Shown here: one piece after another, positions 24,610-33,916 of the stretch | How positions within the stretch are numbered: position 1 is the stretch's first letter | Layout of the letters: every line of letters starts with the position of its first letter | The notes under the pieces: generated by a model | What the model saw: the letters and a program-made list of their open reading frames with translations, nothing else | What the model was told of the DNA's origin: nothing | The model's database searches: none | Program-made: the position numbers and the translations under genes | Source of the DNA: Hamadaea tsunoensis DSM 44101 | GTDB lineage: Bacteria; Actinomycetota; Actinomycetes; Mycobacteriales; Micromonosporaceae | Length of the DNA: 64,000 nt | Direction of reading: 5' to 3' | NCBI RefSeq assembly: GCF_000428945.1 | Contig: NZ_AUAX01000002.1 | Location: 62,001-126,000, forward strand

Positions 24610-24623
24610 TAGCTAGAAAGCTA
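24610..24623. promoter_or_regulatory. TetR operator candidate
   Basis: TAGCT-N4-AGCTA dyad in a conspicuously AT-rich stretch (24598-24640) 43 nt upstream of the TetR start. It is the natural place for an autoregulatory operator and promoter. Confidence 0.45.
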
Positions 24624-24723
24624 ATACACGTAGCCAGATCATGTCAAGATCGCCGAGGGTGGCGACTCCAACATTCCGAAATGAGCTGGGCAGCCACCGC
24701 CCGCCCAGCTAACCTCAGCGATC

Positions 24724-25260
24724 ATGGCGGCGTTCGACCCAGAGAAGGACGACGGAAGCGACCCCGCGTTCCGGCTGATGTCCAACACGTTCGTGACGCT
24801 GTTCTGGCGTCCCGAGCTTCTCGACCAGACCACTGCCCGGCTGTCCGAAGCCGGCTACCAGGTCACGCGCATGGACGCCGCCGGCTGGGCAACCGAACAC
24901 GACCTGCACCGTGAGATCGCCCAGGCACTCGACTTCCCCGACTACTACGGGCGCAACCTCGACGCGCTCAACGACTGGATGCGTGACGTCGTCGCCGGAG
25001 ATTACGGCTGGGCCGCCGCCGACACTACCGGTCTTGCCCTGGTCTTCACCCGCTACGACAAGTTCACGCGCCACTGCCCGCGCGCGGCGCAGATCGTGCT
25101 CGACATCATGGCTGACCAGGCCAGACGTGCCCTTCTGTTCGGCCGGCGGATGATGTGCCTGGTGCAGTCCGACGACCCGCAGATTCGGTTCGAGCCGGTC
25201 GGCGCGATGCCGGTGATGTGGAACGACGCGGAGTGGCTGGACGCGAGGCGACGGCCATGA
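24724..25260 (+). CDS. Barstar-like protein
   Basis: 178-aa protein. The central part (D-L-H-R-E-I-A-Q-A-L-D-F-P-D-Y-Y-G-R-N-L-D-A-L-N-D-W) is the barstar hallmark, the helix-loop that plugs barnase-type RNases. No barnase-type toxin is visible beside it, so it is either an orphan immunity protein or a regulator. Its stop overlaps the next start (ATGA), so the two genes are coupled. Confidence 0.88.
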   Translation: MAAFDPEKDDGSDPAFRLMSNTFVTLFWRPELLDQTTARLSEAGYQVTRMDAAGWATEHDLHREIAQALDFPDYYGRNLDALNDWMRDVVAGDYGWAAADTTGLALVFTRYDKFTRHCPRAAQIVLDIMADQARRALLFGRRMMCLVQSDDPQIRFEPVGAMPVMWNDAEWLDARRRP

Positions 25261-26263
25261 CCGCGAGTCGATCAGATCAACTCGACCGTGTCATCAACGC
25301 GGTCGGCAAACGGTTCGGCCCGCAGGCCGACATCGAAGAGATCCTCGGGTACCTGCGGTCCGAAGGGCTGACGATCATCGACTCGATCAGAGCGGTGATG
25401 CAGCTCCGTAGCATGGGACTCGATAAGGCCAAGCGTCTGGTCCATGTCAGTCAGGCCTACGCCGACCAGCGCGCCGCACATGAGGCGTTCCACAATGACC
25501 TTGCCGAGGCGGTGTCTCCCGCGCGTATCGCCGAGCTTGATCTGCGCGAGGCCATTGAGCACGCGTACGCCGTGTTCGGCTCCCATCGCCGGCCCGACAA
25601 GATCGAGTTCTGCGACCATTGCGTCAGTGCTGAGGAGAACTCGATCCTGCTGTCGGTTCGCCTGCACGCACTGACCGGCCGGCAGTTGGAGCGATACGCG
25701 TGGAAGGCCATGACCACGTGGGGAACCGAAGCCGACTTCAAGCACTTCCTGCCGAGGCTGTTGGAACTGCTGGTACATGGACTCTACGAGGACAACTCCG
25801 CGCTGCCGCAGAGCCTCATCCGTAGAGTCAGCTGTCACAGCGCGGACTGGTCGCGCGAGGAGCGGGATGCCGTATCGGCCGTGTTCCTCGCGTGGTGGCA
25901 GAACACACTCGCCCGGTATCCGGCCGCGCACGACGCAGCCACCGTACTGGACGCGCTCTCCGAGACCGGCGCCGACGGCAATATCTACTTGTCGGCTTGG
26001 TGGCACGGATGTGGCGAGCCTGCCGCTCAGCACCTCGCCGACGTCCTCGACGACTGGATGATGAGCGCCGGCACTGGTGATACCTGGTGCCAGGCCGTTG
26101 ACGACTGGATGACCAGCACCACGCCGGGCGACGTACTCGAGACCGCGACGCTCGCCGCAAGCACGCCCGAGATCGCGATCCGCCTCTCGAAAGCATTACG
26201 AGTCGGCAGTTGCCATCCGGCGCAGTCCAGATCATCCAGAGTCAGACGGGCAACCGGCGCTGA
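25257..26263 (+). CDS. Hypothetical protein with L7/L12-like segment; probable frameshift near its 3' end
   Basis: Starts at ATG 25257, coupled to the barstar-like gene. Residues ~20-65 (I-R-A-V-M-Q-L-R-S-M-G-L-D-K-A-K-R-L-V) resemble the ribosomal L7/L12 C-terminal motif; the rest is helical and unrecognised. The frame has no stop where the gene should end and would continue for 2.1 kb antisense to the next gene. Around 26185-26205 the good codon bias moves to the -1 frame, which reads L-P-S-G-A-V-Q-I-I-Q-S-Q-T-G-N-R-R and stops at 26261-26263, just 10 nt before the convergent gene. I infer a single-base deletion or sequencing error, giving a native protein of ~335 aa. Confidence 0.65.
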
Positions 26264-26273
26264 AACTCTAGGC

Positions 26274-28733
26274 TCAGGGCGCGTACCGGTAGAGCCGCCC
26301 GCCGAGGTAGTCGTAGTAGTAGAGATTGCCGTAGCCGTCGACGGCCAGACCGTCGACGGTGCTGCCGGTCATCAGGTTCGTCTTGACACCCGCCGGGTCC
26401 AGGGCGAACAGCGCGTCGCCGACGGCACCGAAGAGGACGCCGGGGTCCTGCGGGTCGGTGACCAGCTCGGCGTCGTGCCAGGCGGCGGTCGCGGTACCGA
26501 GTGTGTTCACGTCGTAGAGCTTGCGTACCAGCGTAGGTTTCACCGCGCCGGGTTCCAGCGTGAACAGGTAGCCTTCGGCGATGCCCCAGAGCTTGCCCTG
26601 AAACACCGCGAGCGCGGTGATCGACCACCACACCTTGCCCACGACGGCGGGCAGGTGGTACGCCGCGAGCTGCGCGCCGGTGGACGCGTCGTACGCGTAG
26701 AGCGTGGCGTCCCGGGCGGGCGGGTTGGCCGGCGCGGCCGAACCGAGCCCGCCGCGCAGCGAGGTTCCGGCGTAGAGCACCCCGTCCCGGTACGCGAGCG
26801 CGGTCACGGATTGGTCGACCGACCAGGTGACCGGGGTCGCACCGGGGCGCCACATGGTGACCGATCCGTCGTAGCGGCCGTACGGCGCGACCGTGCCCAT
26901 GAAGACCGCCCCGTCGTCCGCGCCGGCCAGTGCCATCGGGCGGTCCTGGCCTGGCGCGGCGGCGAGCAGCTTCGGTGCCCAGGTTCCGGCGGGGTCCTGT
27001 TCATAGAGGGAGGCGTTCGGGTACGTGGCGAAGTAGACCTTGCCGTTGGCGGCCAGGATCCGGTCGGCCTGATGCAGTCCGGGCTGGAAGGCCGAGATCC
27101 CGTTCATCGGGTCGTACTGCGCCACGCCGCCGGTGACCATCCCGCCGGTGTACACCGCGCCGTCCGGATCAGCGCCGACCGCGCTCACCTGCACCGGCTG
27201 CTCGGGCGTTCCGATCACCTCGCGGTCGCGGAACGCGCCGGTCGCCGGGGCGTACTTCAGGGTGTGCGTGCGGTTGTCCAGCCCGCCGACGACCACCAGG
27301 GTCTCGGCGGTCGACGGGAACGTGGTGTCGCCGCTCAACGTCACCCAGCCGAGGCGGGTGGGTGCGAGAGCCATCGCCACGCCGGTCGAGGTGACCGTAC
27401 GCGTGGCGATGTCGTAACGCTTCAGCTCACCACCGGCGACCAGGTAGACCGCGCCGCCCCGCGCGTCGGAGATCGGGAACGCCACGCCGGGTATCGTCGC
27501 CTCCTTGGTGGCCACGCCGGTCGCGGTGACGGCGTACACCAGCAGGGTGCCGTTGATGTTGGCGAACAGCCGGCCGCCGGTCCAGGTGAGCCCGCCGACG
27601 GTGGTGCCGAGCGCTTTGTCCTGACTGGACAGCAGATCGACGGTCGCGACGGCACCCGTGTTGTCGTAGCGCAGCAGCCGCGCCTGGTCGGTGCCCAGAC
27701 CGAGGTAGGTCACGTTGGCCACGGGATCGTTGGCGATGGCGCGCACGTACTGGGCACCGGGCGCGGCCGGCTTCGGCCCGATGGTGGTGAAGCTCCCGCC
27801 GTCGTACTTGAAATAGCCCGCCTGATTGGACGTACCGCCGTAGACCTTCTTGTTCGCGCCGGCGGCCAGACACCACACGTAGTTCTCGCCCGCGATCGGC
27901 TGTCCGAGGTCGGTGACCGTGCCGGCGGCGTACCGGAACAGCTGCCCCGAGGCGTAGGTGCCCAGATACACCGCGCCGTCGGTGGCGGTGGTCGCCGCCC
28001 AGCCGCCGAGCGCGCCGGGCAGCGGGTCGGTCTCCACCACCGCGTCCGTGTTCGCATCGATCACGGCGAGGCGGGGTGCGGCGGTGGCGGTCCCGGCGTA
28101 CACCCCGAAGATCTTGTTCTGGTCCGCGCCGACGCCGAACGTGGTCGCGTTCGGCGCGGAGTTCGTCGGTTGATATCCGAGGTCGGTCACCCCGGCGACG
28201 GTGATCAGGATGTCGTCCCAGTACGCGGTGCCGGTGCTCGCGACCCCGGAGTACAGCAGGGCGGTGACGCGGGTCGTCGCCGCGGGCGCGGTGGCCTTGA
28301 CGGCGATCCTCCTCCAGCCGGCGGCCGGAGCGGACAGCAGCGTGTGCTGGCTGCCGAGGATGGTGCCCGTCGAGTCGCTGAAACGCAGGTAGAAATCGGC
28401 CGTGCCGGACTCCAGCCAGACTGAGGCGTACGCCCGGTATCCAGTGCCAGCGGTCGCGGCGATCGGCGCCGACTCCAGCCCGACCGGGGTCGTGGTACTG
28501 GCGTCGTCCAGCCGCGCGCTGGCGACGCCGCGGTGGGCGTGCACGGCGCTCGCGCTGATCCCGCCTGTGCCGTGGGACTGATGCCAGCCCGTGAGCCCGG
28601 CCTCGAAGCCGTTGTTGCCGAACACTTTGTCGGCAGCGCGGGCCGGATCGGGGGCCACCAGCGTACCGGCCAGCAGGATACCGGCGAGGAGTGCGGCGGC
28701 CGTACTGAATCTTCCGAACTCGCGACGCTGCAC
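26274..28733 (-). CDS. Secreted beta-propeller-like repeat protein
   Basis: 819-aa exported protein. GTG 28733 is preferred: GGAGG lies 5 nt upstream and it yields a clean signal peptide (Q-R-R-E-F-G-R-F, Ala/Leu core, A-R-A-A-D near residue 31). A jelly-roll, carbohydrate-binding-like domain follows (~35-170: N-N-G-F-E-A-G-L-T-G-W). Then come many ~50-residue blades with the pattern G-A-V-Y-(L/T)-G-x-Y/M and L-x-R-Y-D, ending D-G-L-A-V-D-G-Y-G-N-L-Y-Y-Y-D. Likely extracellular ligand or polysaccharide binding; no catalytic residues are identified. ATG 28790 would give a longer, poorer signal. Confidence 0.85.
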   Translation of the reverse strand: MQRREFGRFSTAAALLAGILLAGTLVAPDPARAADKVFGNNGFEAGLTGWHQSHGTGGISASAVHAHRGVASARLDDASTTTPVGLESAPIAATAGTGYRAYASVWLESGTADFYLRFSDSTGTILGSQHTLLSAPAAGWRRIAVKATAPAATTRVTALLYSGVASTGTAYWDDILITVAGVTDLGYQPTNSAPNATTFGVGADQNKIFGVYAGTATAAPRLAVIDANTDAVVETDPLPGALGGWAATTATDGAVYLGTYASGQLFRYAAGTVTDLGQPIAGENYVWCLAAGANKKVYGGTSNQAGYFKYDGGSFTTIGPKPAAPGAQYVRAIANDPVANVTYLGLGTDQARLLRYDNTGAVATVDLLSSQDKALGTTVGGLTWTGGRLFANINGTLLVYAVTATGVATKEATIPGVAFPISDARGGAVYLVAGGELKRYDIATRTVTSTGVAMALAPTRLGWVTLSGDTTFPSTAETLVVVGGLDNRTHTLKYAPATGAFRDREVIGTPEQPVQVSAVGADPDGAVYTGGMVTGGVAQYDPMNGISAFQPGLHQADRILAANGKVYFATYPNASLYEQDPAGTWAPKLLAAAPGQDRPMALAGADDGAVFMGTVAPYGRYDGSVTMWRPGATPVTWSVDQSVTALAYRDGVLYAGTSLRGGLGSAAPANPPARDATLYAYDASTGAQLAAYHLPAVVGKVWWSITALAVFQGKLWGIAEGYLFTLEPGAVKPTLVRKLYDVNTLGTATAAWHDAELVTDPQDPGVLFGAVGDALFALDPAGVKTNLMTGSTVDGLAVDGYGNLYYYDYLGGRLYRYAP

Positions 28734-29022
28734 GACCGCCTCCGGTCCGATGGCTGGGAACGGTCGTGACCATATTTTGACCGTCCACATTGAGTCAAGA
28801 TCTCCACGCGCCGGCGCGGCGGGCCGGTCGGTGCGGCGCGACGACTCGGCGTGGCCGACCTCGGATGGTCGACGCTTGTCGTCAGCGGACAGCCACGATG
28901 CGAACAGCCACCGATGTGATGGAGGTCGACTGGAGACACGGTCATGGGGTGGGATCGTGCGCGTACGCCGGTCGGCGAACGACCCTGTTGGTTCCAGCCG
29001 ATCCCACACCCGGCCGCTCCGG

Positions 29023-30504
29023 TCAGCAGGTCACGGCGAACGGCACCCACACCCGCCAGGCGCCGCTGACCACCTCCGGAGTGACGACGACCGTGAGCCG
29101 GTTGCCGGTCGACGGCGGCATGGCGAACGTCACGTAACTCACCGTTTTCTCGCTGTCGTAATCCCACCTGGTCAACGTCAATGCCGGTTTGCCGTTCGCC
29201 GTGACATGCAGCGTTCCCGGAGTCTGCATACTCCAGCAGACACCCACGCTGTCGTCCAGCACCCCCGGCCACTCCGCCGTGACGGACACCGGCGCGCCCG
29301 GGTCTCCAGGGATCGACTCGATGACCACCCCGGTGAAGCGCTCCGCGATCGCGGGCAGCCCTCGCAAGACCGCCGGCCGCGCCGGGAACGGATAACTCGC
29401 CCACGCCACCGGCTCGGTAAAGGCCAACGCCACCTGAGTACCGGGCGGCACCGCGGGCCTACGCGGACGGGAATCAAGCGGTTCGTCATCGGTCTCCCCC
29501 GTAAGTCGTAGCACGACGGAGATGGCTCCATCCGCGGGAATCCCGTACGTCGCGCGATACGCGGCGGGGAGGACCATGCCCGCCTCCGTGTCCCCGCTGC
29601 CGTTGAGCGTGAGCGGCGTCGCGGCGCCGTTGAACGTCATCACTACAACTACCCCGCTGTGCGCGGGGACGCTGAACCTCACGTGCATGTGGACATCGCC
29701 CGGCGGGATCTTCCACACCAACGACGCCTGCCGGCTCTCGCTCGACAGCAGTGCCGTCGAGCTGAAATGCAGGCCGTCGCCGTAGTCCCCGAACGCCTGG
29801 CTCGTAGGTGACGGCGACGGCGTCTGCGCGGGGGTCGGCGCGTGACGGGAGGTCGTGCTCAACGCGTACGCGAGAAGGAGAGCCATAACGACGGCGCACG
29901 CACCGGCCACGGCGATCCGCCGACGGCGGCGCTGCTCGACCCGCTGACGGACGGCGACGACCCGCGAGCCGCCGGCCGGAGGCTCGACGTCGGCGCCGAA
30001 CGCCGCGGCGGCGATGTCGGGGTCGACGCGGAGGCTGGCCATCGCCTTGTGCGCGTGGCTCTTCACCGTTCCCGGCGAGATGCCGAGCGTGTCGGCGATC
30101 TCCGCCTCGGACAGGTCCTCGTAGTAGCGCAGCACCAGTACCGCGCGCTGCTGTCTGGGCAGTCGGCCCAGCGCGCGCATCATGAGGTCGCGGTCCTCCA
30201 GTGTCCCGGCCTGCTCCGCCGCGCTCTCAGGCAGACTCTCCGACGGCCGCTCGTGCAGCCACCGCTGCCGCCACCAGCGCGAGTAGGTGTTGACGAGGAC
30301 GCGCCGCACGTACGGCTCCGGGTCGCCCTCGACCCGCCGCCACGCCGACCAGGACTTCGCGAGCGAGGTCTGCAGCAGATCCTCCGCCAGCGCCCAGTCC
30401 CGCGTCAGCAGGTACGCCAGGTGCAGCAACCGGGCCGACCGGCTGGCGACGAACTCGGCGAACGTCGCGTCGTCGGTGACCGGGTGGTCCTTGAGCAGGC
30501 TCAC
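29023..30504 (-). CDS. SigE-family sigma factor fused to a membrane-anchored extracytoplasmic domain
   Basis: 493-aa protein. Residues ~10-170 are a complete ECF sigma factor of the SigE family: region 2 (A-Y-L-L-T-R-D-W-A-L-A-E-D-L-L-Q) and region 4 (L-P-R-Q-Q-R-A-V-L-V-L-R-Y-Y-E-D-L-S-E-A-E-I-A). A basic linker leads to one membrane helix (~198-216), a Thr/Pro/Ser stretch and a ~270-residue beta-rich outer domain. This may be a self-tethered sigma factor released by proteolysis. GTG 30504 has AAGGAG; GTG 30480 has AAGGA and is an alternative. Monocistronic. Confidence 0.88.
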   Translation of the reverse strand: MSLLKDHPVTDDATFAEFVASRSARLLHLAYLLTRDWALAEDLLQTSLAKSWSAWRRVEGDPEPYVRRVLVNTYSRWWRQRWLHERPSESLPESAAEQAGTLEDRDLMMRALGRLPRQQRAVLVLRYYEDLSEAEIADTLGISPGTVKSHAHKAMASLRVDPDIAAAAFGADVEPPAGGSRVVAVRQRVEQRRRRRIAVAGACAVVMALLLAYALSTTSRHAPTPAQTPSPSPTSQAFGDYGDGLHFSSTALLSSESRQASLVWKIPPGDVHMHVRFSVPAHSGVVVVMTFNGAATPLTLNGSGDTEAGMVLPAAYRATYGIPADGAISVVLRLTGETDDEPLDSRPRRPAVPPGTQVALAFTEPVAWASYPFPARPAVLRGLPAIAERFTGVVIESIPGDPGAPVSVTAEWPGVLDDSVGVCWSMQTPGTLHVTANGKPALTLTRWDYDSEKTVSYVTFAMPPSTGNRLTVVVTPEVVSGAWRVWVPFAVTC

Positions 30505-30702
30505 GCTCGACGGCTCCTTGGGAATAGGGTCGGGGTACCACTATCGACTCAGTAGCCTCGCCCTGGGTGCACCTGCCGTCGAAGAATTTTTGAGCTTGCC
30601 GAACCGTTCCGCGCCGAAGCGATCATCTTGAGCATCGTGGCGCCATCTTGAGGATCGTGGCGTGACGGTGACGGCGACCGCCTCGGCGGTGTCGGGGCGG
30701 CG

Positions 30703-31683
30703 TCATACCGTCACGATGATCTTGCCAGCTGGCGTTCCCTTCTCCAGGTAGCGATGCGCTTCGACGATCTCCTCCAGGCCGAACACCCTGTCGATCGTGG
30801 GCCGCAGTACGCCGGTACGTACGCCCGCGGCCAGGAAGGCGGCGACGCGCGTGACGGTCTGCGGATCGGCCATGTCCGCGAATGACATGTAGCGGTGGAT
30901 GGTCAGCGACGGGTTCGCCGGGAAGGAGGCCGGCCTCGGGTCCAGCCAGCCCACGACGGCCAGAGTGCCGCCGAGCCGGGCGGCCAGGGACAGTTCGGCC
31001 AGGCCCGGGCCCATGACGGCGTCCAGGATGATGTCGGCGCCTGCCCCGGCGGTGTGCCGCCGGGTGGCCTCGGCCACGTCCTCGCGGTCGGTGGCGATGG
31101 CCGCGGCGGCACCGGCGGCGATCAGGCTCTGAAGTTTCGAGGTGTGCCGGGTGACCGCGATCGGAACGGCACCGACCTGGTTGGCTATCTGGATCGCGGC
31201 TCGGCCGACACCGCCCGACGCCGCGGTGATCAGCACATGGTCACCAGGCCGCATCCCGGCCCGCTCGACAAGCGCGCCGTACGCGGTGAAGTACGTGACC
31301 CAGAACGCGGCCGCGTCGGCGACGGACAGTCCGGCGGGCCGGGGTATCACCTGGTTCGCCGATACCGTGACGTACTCGGCGTAGGCGCCCCTGGTCGCGA
31401 AGTCGGGAAGAGCGGCGAGGATGACAGGATCGCCGACCGACAGCCCGGTGACGCCGGGACCCAGCGCGTCGATGACACCGGTTCCCTCGATACCCAGCCG
31501 GGCGCGCGGCAGCTGCACCGGCCGCGGGGACTGGCCCGCGCGGACCATCTGGTCGAGCGGGTTGACGGCGAAGGCCTCGATCCGGACGAGTACCTCGCCC
31601 GCAGCGGGTTCGACGACCGGCTCCTCGACGATGCGCAGGACTTCCGGACCGCCGGTCTCATCGAACACGACTACCCGTGGCAT
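30703..31683 (-). CDS. Zinc-independent NADP-dependent oxidoreductase (quinone-reductase type MDR)
   Basis: 326-aa protein: GroES-like N-terminus (E-V-L-V-R-I-E-A-F-A-V-N-P-L-D), nucleotide-binding A-A-S-G-G-V-G-R-A-A at ~148-157, and the C-terminal E-A-H-R-Y-L-E-K-G-T-P-A-G-K-I-I-V. Structural zinc cysteines are absent, as in quinone reductases. It probably reduces an alpha,beta-unsaturated carbonyl or quinone. It is divergent from an HxlR gene 80 nt away that probably senses the same stress. Confidence 0.92.
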   Translation of the reverse strand: MPRVVVFDETGGPEVLRIVEEPVVEPAAGEVLVRIEAFAVNPLDQMVRAGQSPRPVQLPRARLGIEGTGVIDALGPGVTGLSVGDPVILAALPDFATRGAYAEYVTVSANQVIPRPAGLSVADAAAFWVTYFTAYGALVERAGMRPGDHVLITAASGGVGRAAIQIANQVGAVPIAVTRHTSKLQSLIAAGAAAAIATDREDVAEATRRHTAGAGADIILDAVMGPGLAELSLAARLGGTLAVVGWLDPRPASFPANPSLTIHRYMSFADMADPQTVTRVAAFLAAGVRTGVLRPTIDRVFGLEEIVEAHRYLEKGTPAGKIIVTV

Positions 31684-31763
31684 GGCTGGCTCCTTCTGCT
31701 TCCAGTGGGGTTCGAAAGCAACGCTACGGAGCCGATAGGAACCTGCTGGTAACTTTTGACCTT

Positions 31764-32123
31764 GTGCACAACACCCCTGGACAGGTCTTCCTCGCCGACT
31801 GCCCCACCCGCCTGGCAGTCGAGATCATCGCCGAGAAATGGGTGGTGATCGTGCTGTTCGCGCTCAGCCTCGAACCGCAACGGCCGAGCGATCTGGCCGA
31901 ACTCATCGGTGGCATCTCCCGCAAGGTCCTCACCCAGACGCTGCGCCGGCTGCAGAACTACGGCCTGGTCGAACGACACGCGTACGCCGAAGCGCCGCCC
32001 CGGGTCGAGTACAGCCTCACCGAACTCGGCACCACCCTGGTCGAGCCGATCAAGGTGCTCACCGACTGGGCACGGGACAACGGCGAGGCGATCGTCGACT
32101 TCCAGGAGAACAACCAGATCTGA
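31764..32123 (+). CDS. HxlR-family transcriptional regulator
   Basis: 119-aa protein from GTG 31764. E-I-I-A-E-K-W-V-V-I-V-L-F-A-L, then R-P-S-D-L-A-E-L-I-G-G-I-S-R-K-V-L-T-Q-T-L and Y-S-L-T-E-L-G at the wing, are HxlR hallmarks. There is no good ribosome-binding site, so it may be leaderless. It is divergent from the oxidoreductase it likely represses. Confidence 0.88.
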   Translation: MHNTPGQVFLADCPTRLAVEIIAEKWVVIVLFALSLEPQRPSDLAELIGGISRKVLTQTLRRLQNYGLVERHAYAEAPPRVEYSLTELGTTLVEPIKVLTDWARDNGEAIVDFQENNQI

Positions 32124-32138
32124 TTGCTGGTGGCGCGG

Positions 32139-32789
32139 TCAGGTGACCAGACCCCGGCGGTACGCGTACACCACGGCCTGGACCCGGTCGCGCAGGTCCA
32201 GCTTGGTGAGGATCCGCGAGACGTACGTCTTGACCGTCTCGTGGCTGATCACCAGGGTCGCCGCGATCTCGCTATTGGACAGGCCGTTCGCGATGAGGCA
32301 CAGCACCTCCAGTTCGCGTGCGCTCAACGGCATGTCGTCGGGGGTGTTCGCGGTCGGGCGGATCCGGGCCGCGTACCGGCCGACGAGCTGGCGGGTGACC
32401 TCGGGGGCGAGCAGCGCCGCACCGGCCGCCACGGTGCGGATGCCGTGCAGCAACTGCGCCGGCGGGGCGTCCTTGAGCAGGAAGCCGCTGGCACCGGCCC
32501 GTAGCGACTCGTAGACGTACTCGTCGAGGTTGAACGTCGTCACGACCAGCACCTTGACCGGATGCGGTACGCCTGCGCCGGCCAGCTGGGCGGTGGCCTC
32601 GATGCCGCCCAGGCCCGGCATGCGCAGGTCCATCACCACCACGTCCGGTTCGAGTTCGCGGGCGAGCGCGACCGCGGTGTGGCCGTCGCCGCAGTCGCCG
32701 ACCACCGCCATGTCCGGCTGGGCGTCGATGATCGTGGCGAAGCCGGTCCGGATCAACGGCTGATCGTCACAGACCAGCACCCGGATCAC
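32139..32789 (-). CDS. NarL/LuxR-family response regulator
   Basis: 216-aa protein. Receiver domain 1-120 (L-V-C-D-D-Q, phospho-acceptor Asp in V-V-M-D-L-R-M-P-G, Lys in L-L-K-D-A-P) and LuxR HTH at ~150-210 (L-S-A-R-E-L-E-V-L-C-L-I-A-N-G-L-S-N-S-E-I-A). Last gene of the CAAX protease-kinase-regulator operon; it overlaps the kinase stop by 4 nt (ATGA) and is its cognate partner. Confidence 0.95.
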   Translation of the reverse strand: MIRVLVCDDQPLIRTGFATIIDAQPDMAVVGDCGDGHTAVALARELEPDVVVMDLRMPGLGGIEATAQLAGAGVPHPVKVLVVTTFNLDEYVYESLRAGASGFLLKDAPPAQLLHGIRTVAAGAALLAPEVTRQLVGRYAARIRPTANTPDDMPLSARELEVLCLIANGLSNSEIAATLVISHETVKTYVSRILTKLDLRDRVQAVVYAYRRGLVT

Positions 32790-33916
32790 GCGCCCACCCC
32801 GACCGGGATCCGTGCGGTGACCAGGAAACCGCCCTCGGCCCGCGGGCCCGCGGTGAAGTCGCCGCCCAGCGTACCGACGCGCTCACGCAACCCGGCCAGG
32901 CCGCGGCCGCTTCCACCGGGTGACGCCGTACCCGACCCTGATCCGTCCGTGCTGACCCACACGTCGATCTCCCCCACCCCGTAGCGCACCGTGACGCTGG
33001 TCCGCGCGCCGTAGTCGTACTTGAGGGCGTTCGTCAAAGCCTCCCGCGCGACGCGGTAGACGGTGGCGTCCGTGCCGCCTTGGGTGTCCGGCGACCTGCC
33101 CTGCTCCACCAACTCCACCGGCTGCCCGGCCCGGCGGGTCTGCTCGACCAGCGCCCGCAGCTCATCGCCATGAACGGGGTTGAGCAGGTCGAGCAGGTGC
33201 CGCAGGTCGGCGATCGCGTACCGGCCGGTGTCCGACACCGCGGTCAGCGCCTCGTCAAGCCGCTCCGGTGCCGCGGTCAGGTACCGCGCCGCCTCGGCCT
33301 GCACCACCATCGCGGTCACATGGTGGGTCACCACGTCGTGCAGTTCCCGCGCGATCCGCGTACGTTCGGCGGCCCGCGCCGCCTCCGCCACATGCCGGCG
33401 GTGCTCCATCTCGGCCAGCCGGTTGCGCCGCAACCCGGCCCCCACCGCCCACATCGAGGCCAGCACCGCGTAGAACAGCAGCGCCGAGTCGAAACCGAGT
33501 TGCCCCATGCGAGCCAGTACGCCAGCCAACGCGAGGTAGCCGACCGACGCCGCGATCACCGTCGCCCGACGGTGGTGCGCCAGGTGGATGCCCGCACTGA
33601 ACAGCGCGAGCGACAGGGCGGTGCCGCCGAGCGTGTTCCAACCGCAGAGCTGGTCGGCCGTGAAGCCGGTGAACACCAGGACCAGACTGGTCATCGGGCG
33701 TTTGCGGCGCATCGCCAGCGGCAGGCATTCGACGGTGATCGCCAGCACGCCCCAGCCGTCGAACGGCCGGGCCGGCACCAGGTCGGCGAGCTGGGTGCCG
33801 TGCCCGTGCCAGACCGGGACCAGGGCCACTGCGGTGAGCAGGAGCGCGAGGGGGAGGTCTTGGACGGTGACGTCAAGACGGCGCCACCGGTCCCGTAGAT
33901 CGGCGAGGCTGGTCAC
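32786..33916 (-). CDS. Sensor histidine kinase (HisKA_3 type)
   Basis: 376-aa membrane kinase: hydrophobic helices at ~20-150, then the dimerisation/phosphoacceptor helix E-R-T-R-I-A-R-E-L-H-D-V-V-T-H-H (His ~193). A HATPase domain follows (N-A-L-K-Y near residue 291, G-R-G-L-A-G-L-R-E-R-V near 343). It has almost no extracellular loops, so it probably senses membrane state. GTG 33916 overlaps the CAAX protease stop (GTGA). Confidence 0.93.
   Translation of the reverse strand: MTSLADLRDRWRRLDVTVQDLPLALLLTAVALVPVWHGHGTQLADLVPARPFDGWGVLAITVECLPLAMRRKRPMTSLVLVFTGFTADQLCGWNTLGGTALSLALFSAGIHLAHHRRATVIAASVGYLALAGVLARMGQLGFDSALLFYAVLASMWAVGAGLRRNRLAEMEHRRHVAEAARAAERTRIARELHDVVTHHVTAMVVQAEAARYLTAAPERLDEALTAVSDTGRYAIADLRHLLDLLNPVHGDELRALVEQTRRAGQPVELVEQGRSPDTQGGTDATVYRVAREALTNALKYDYGARTSVTVRYGVGEIDVWVSTDGSGSGTASPGGSGRGLAGLRERVGTLGGDFTAGPRAEGGFLVTARIPVGVGA

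Noticed and set aside
26264-28424. Plus-strand continuation of the barstar-partner frame
   Set aside because: Its translation is antisense low-complexity sequence, and the minus-strand gene has a ribosome-binding site, signal peptide and repeat architecture.
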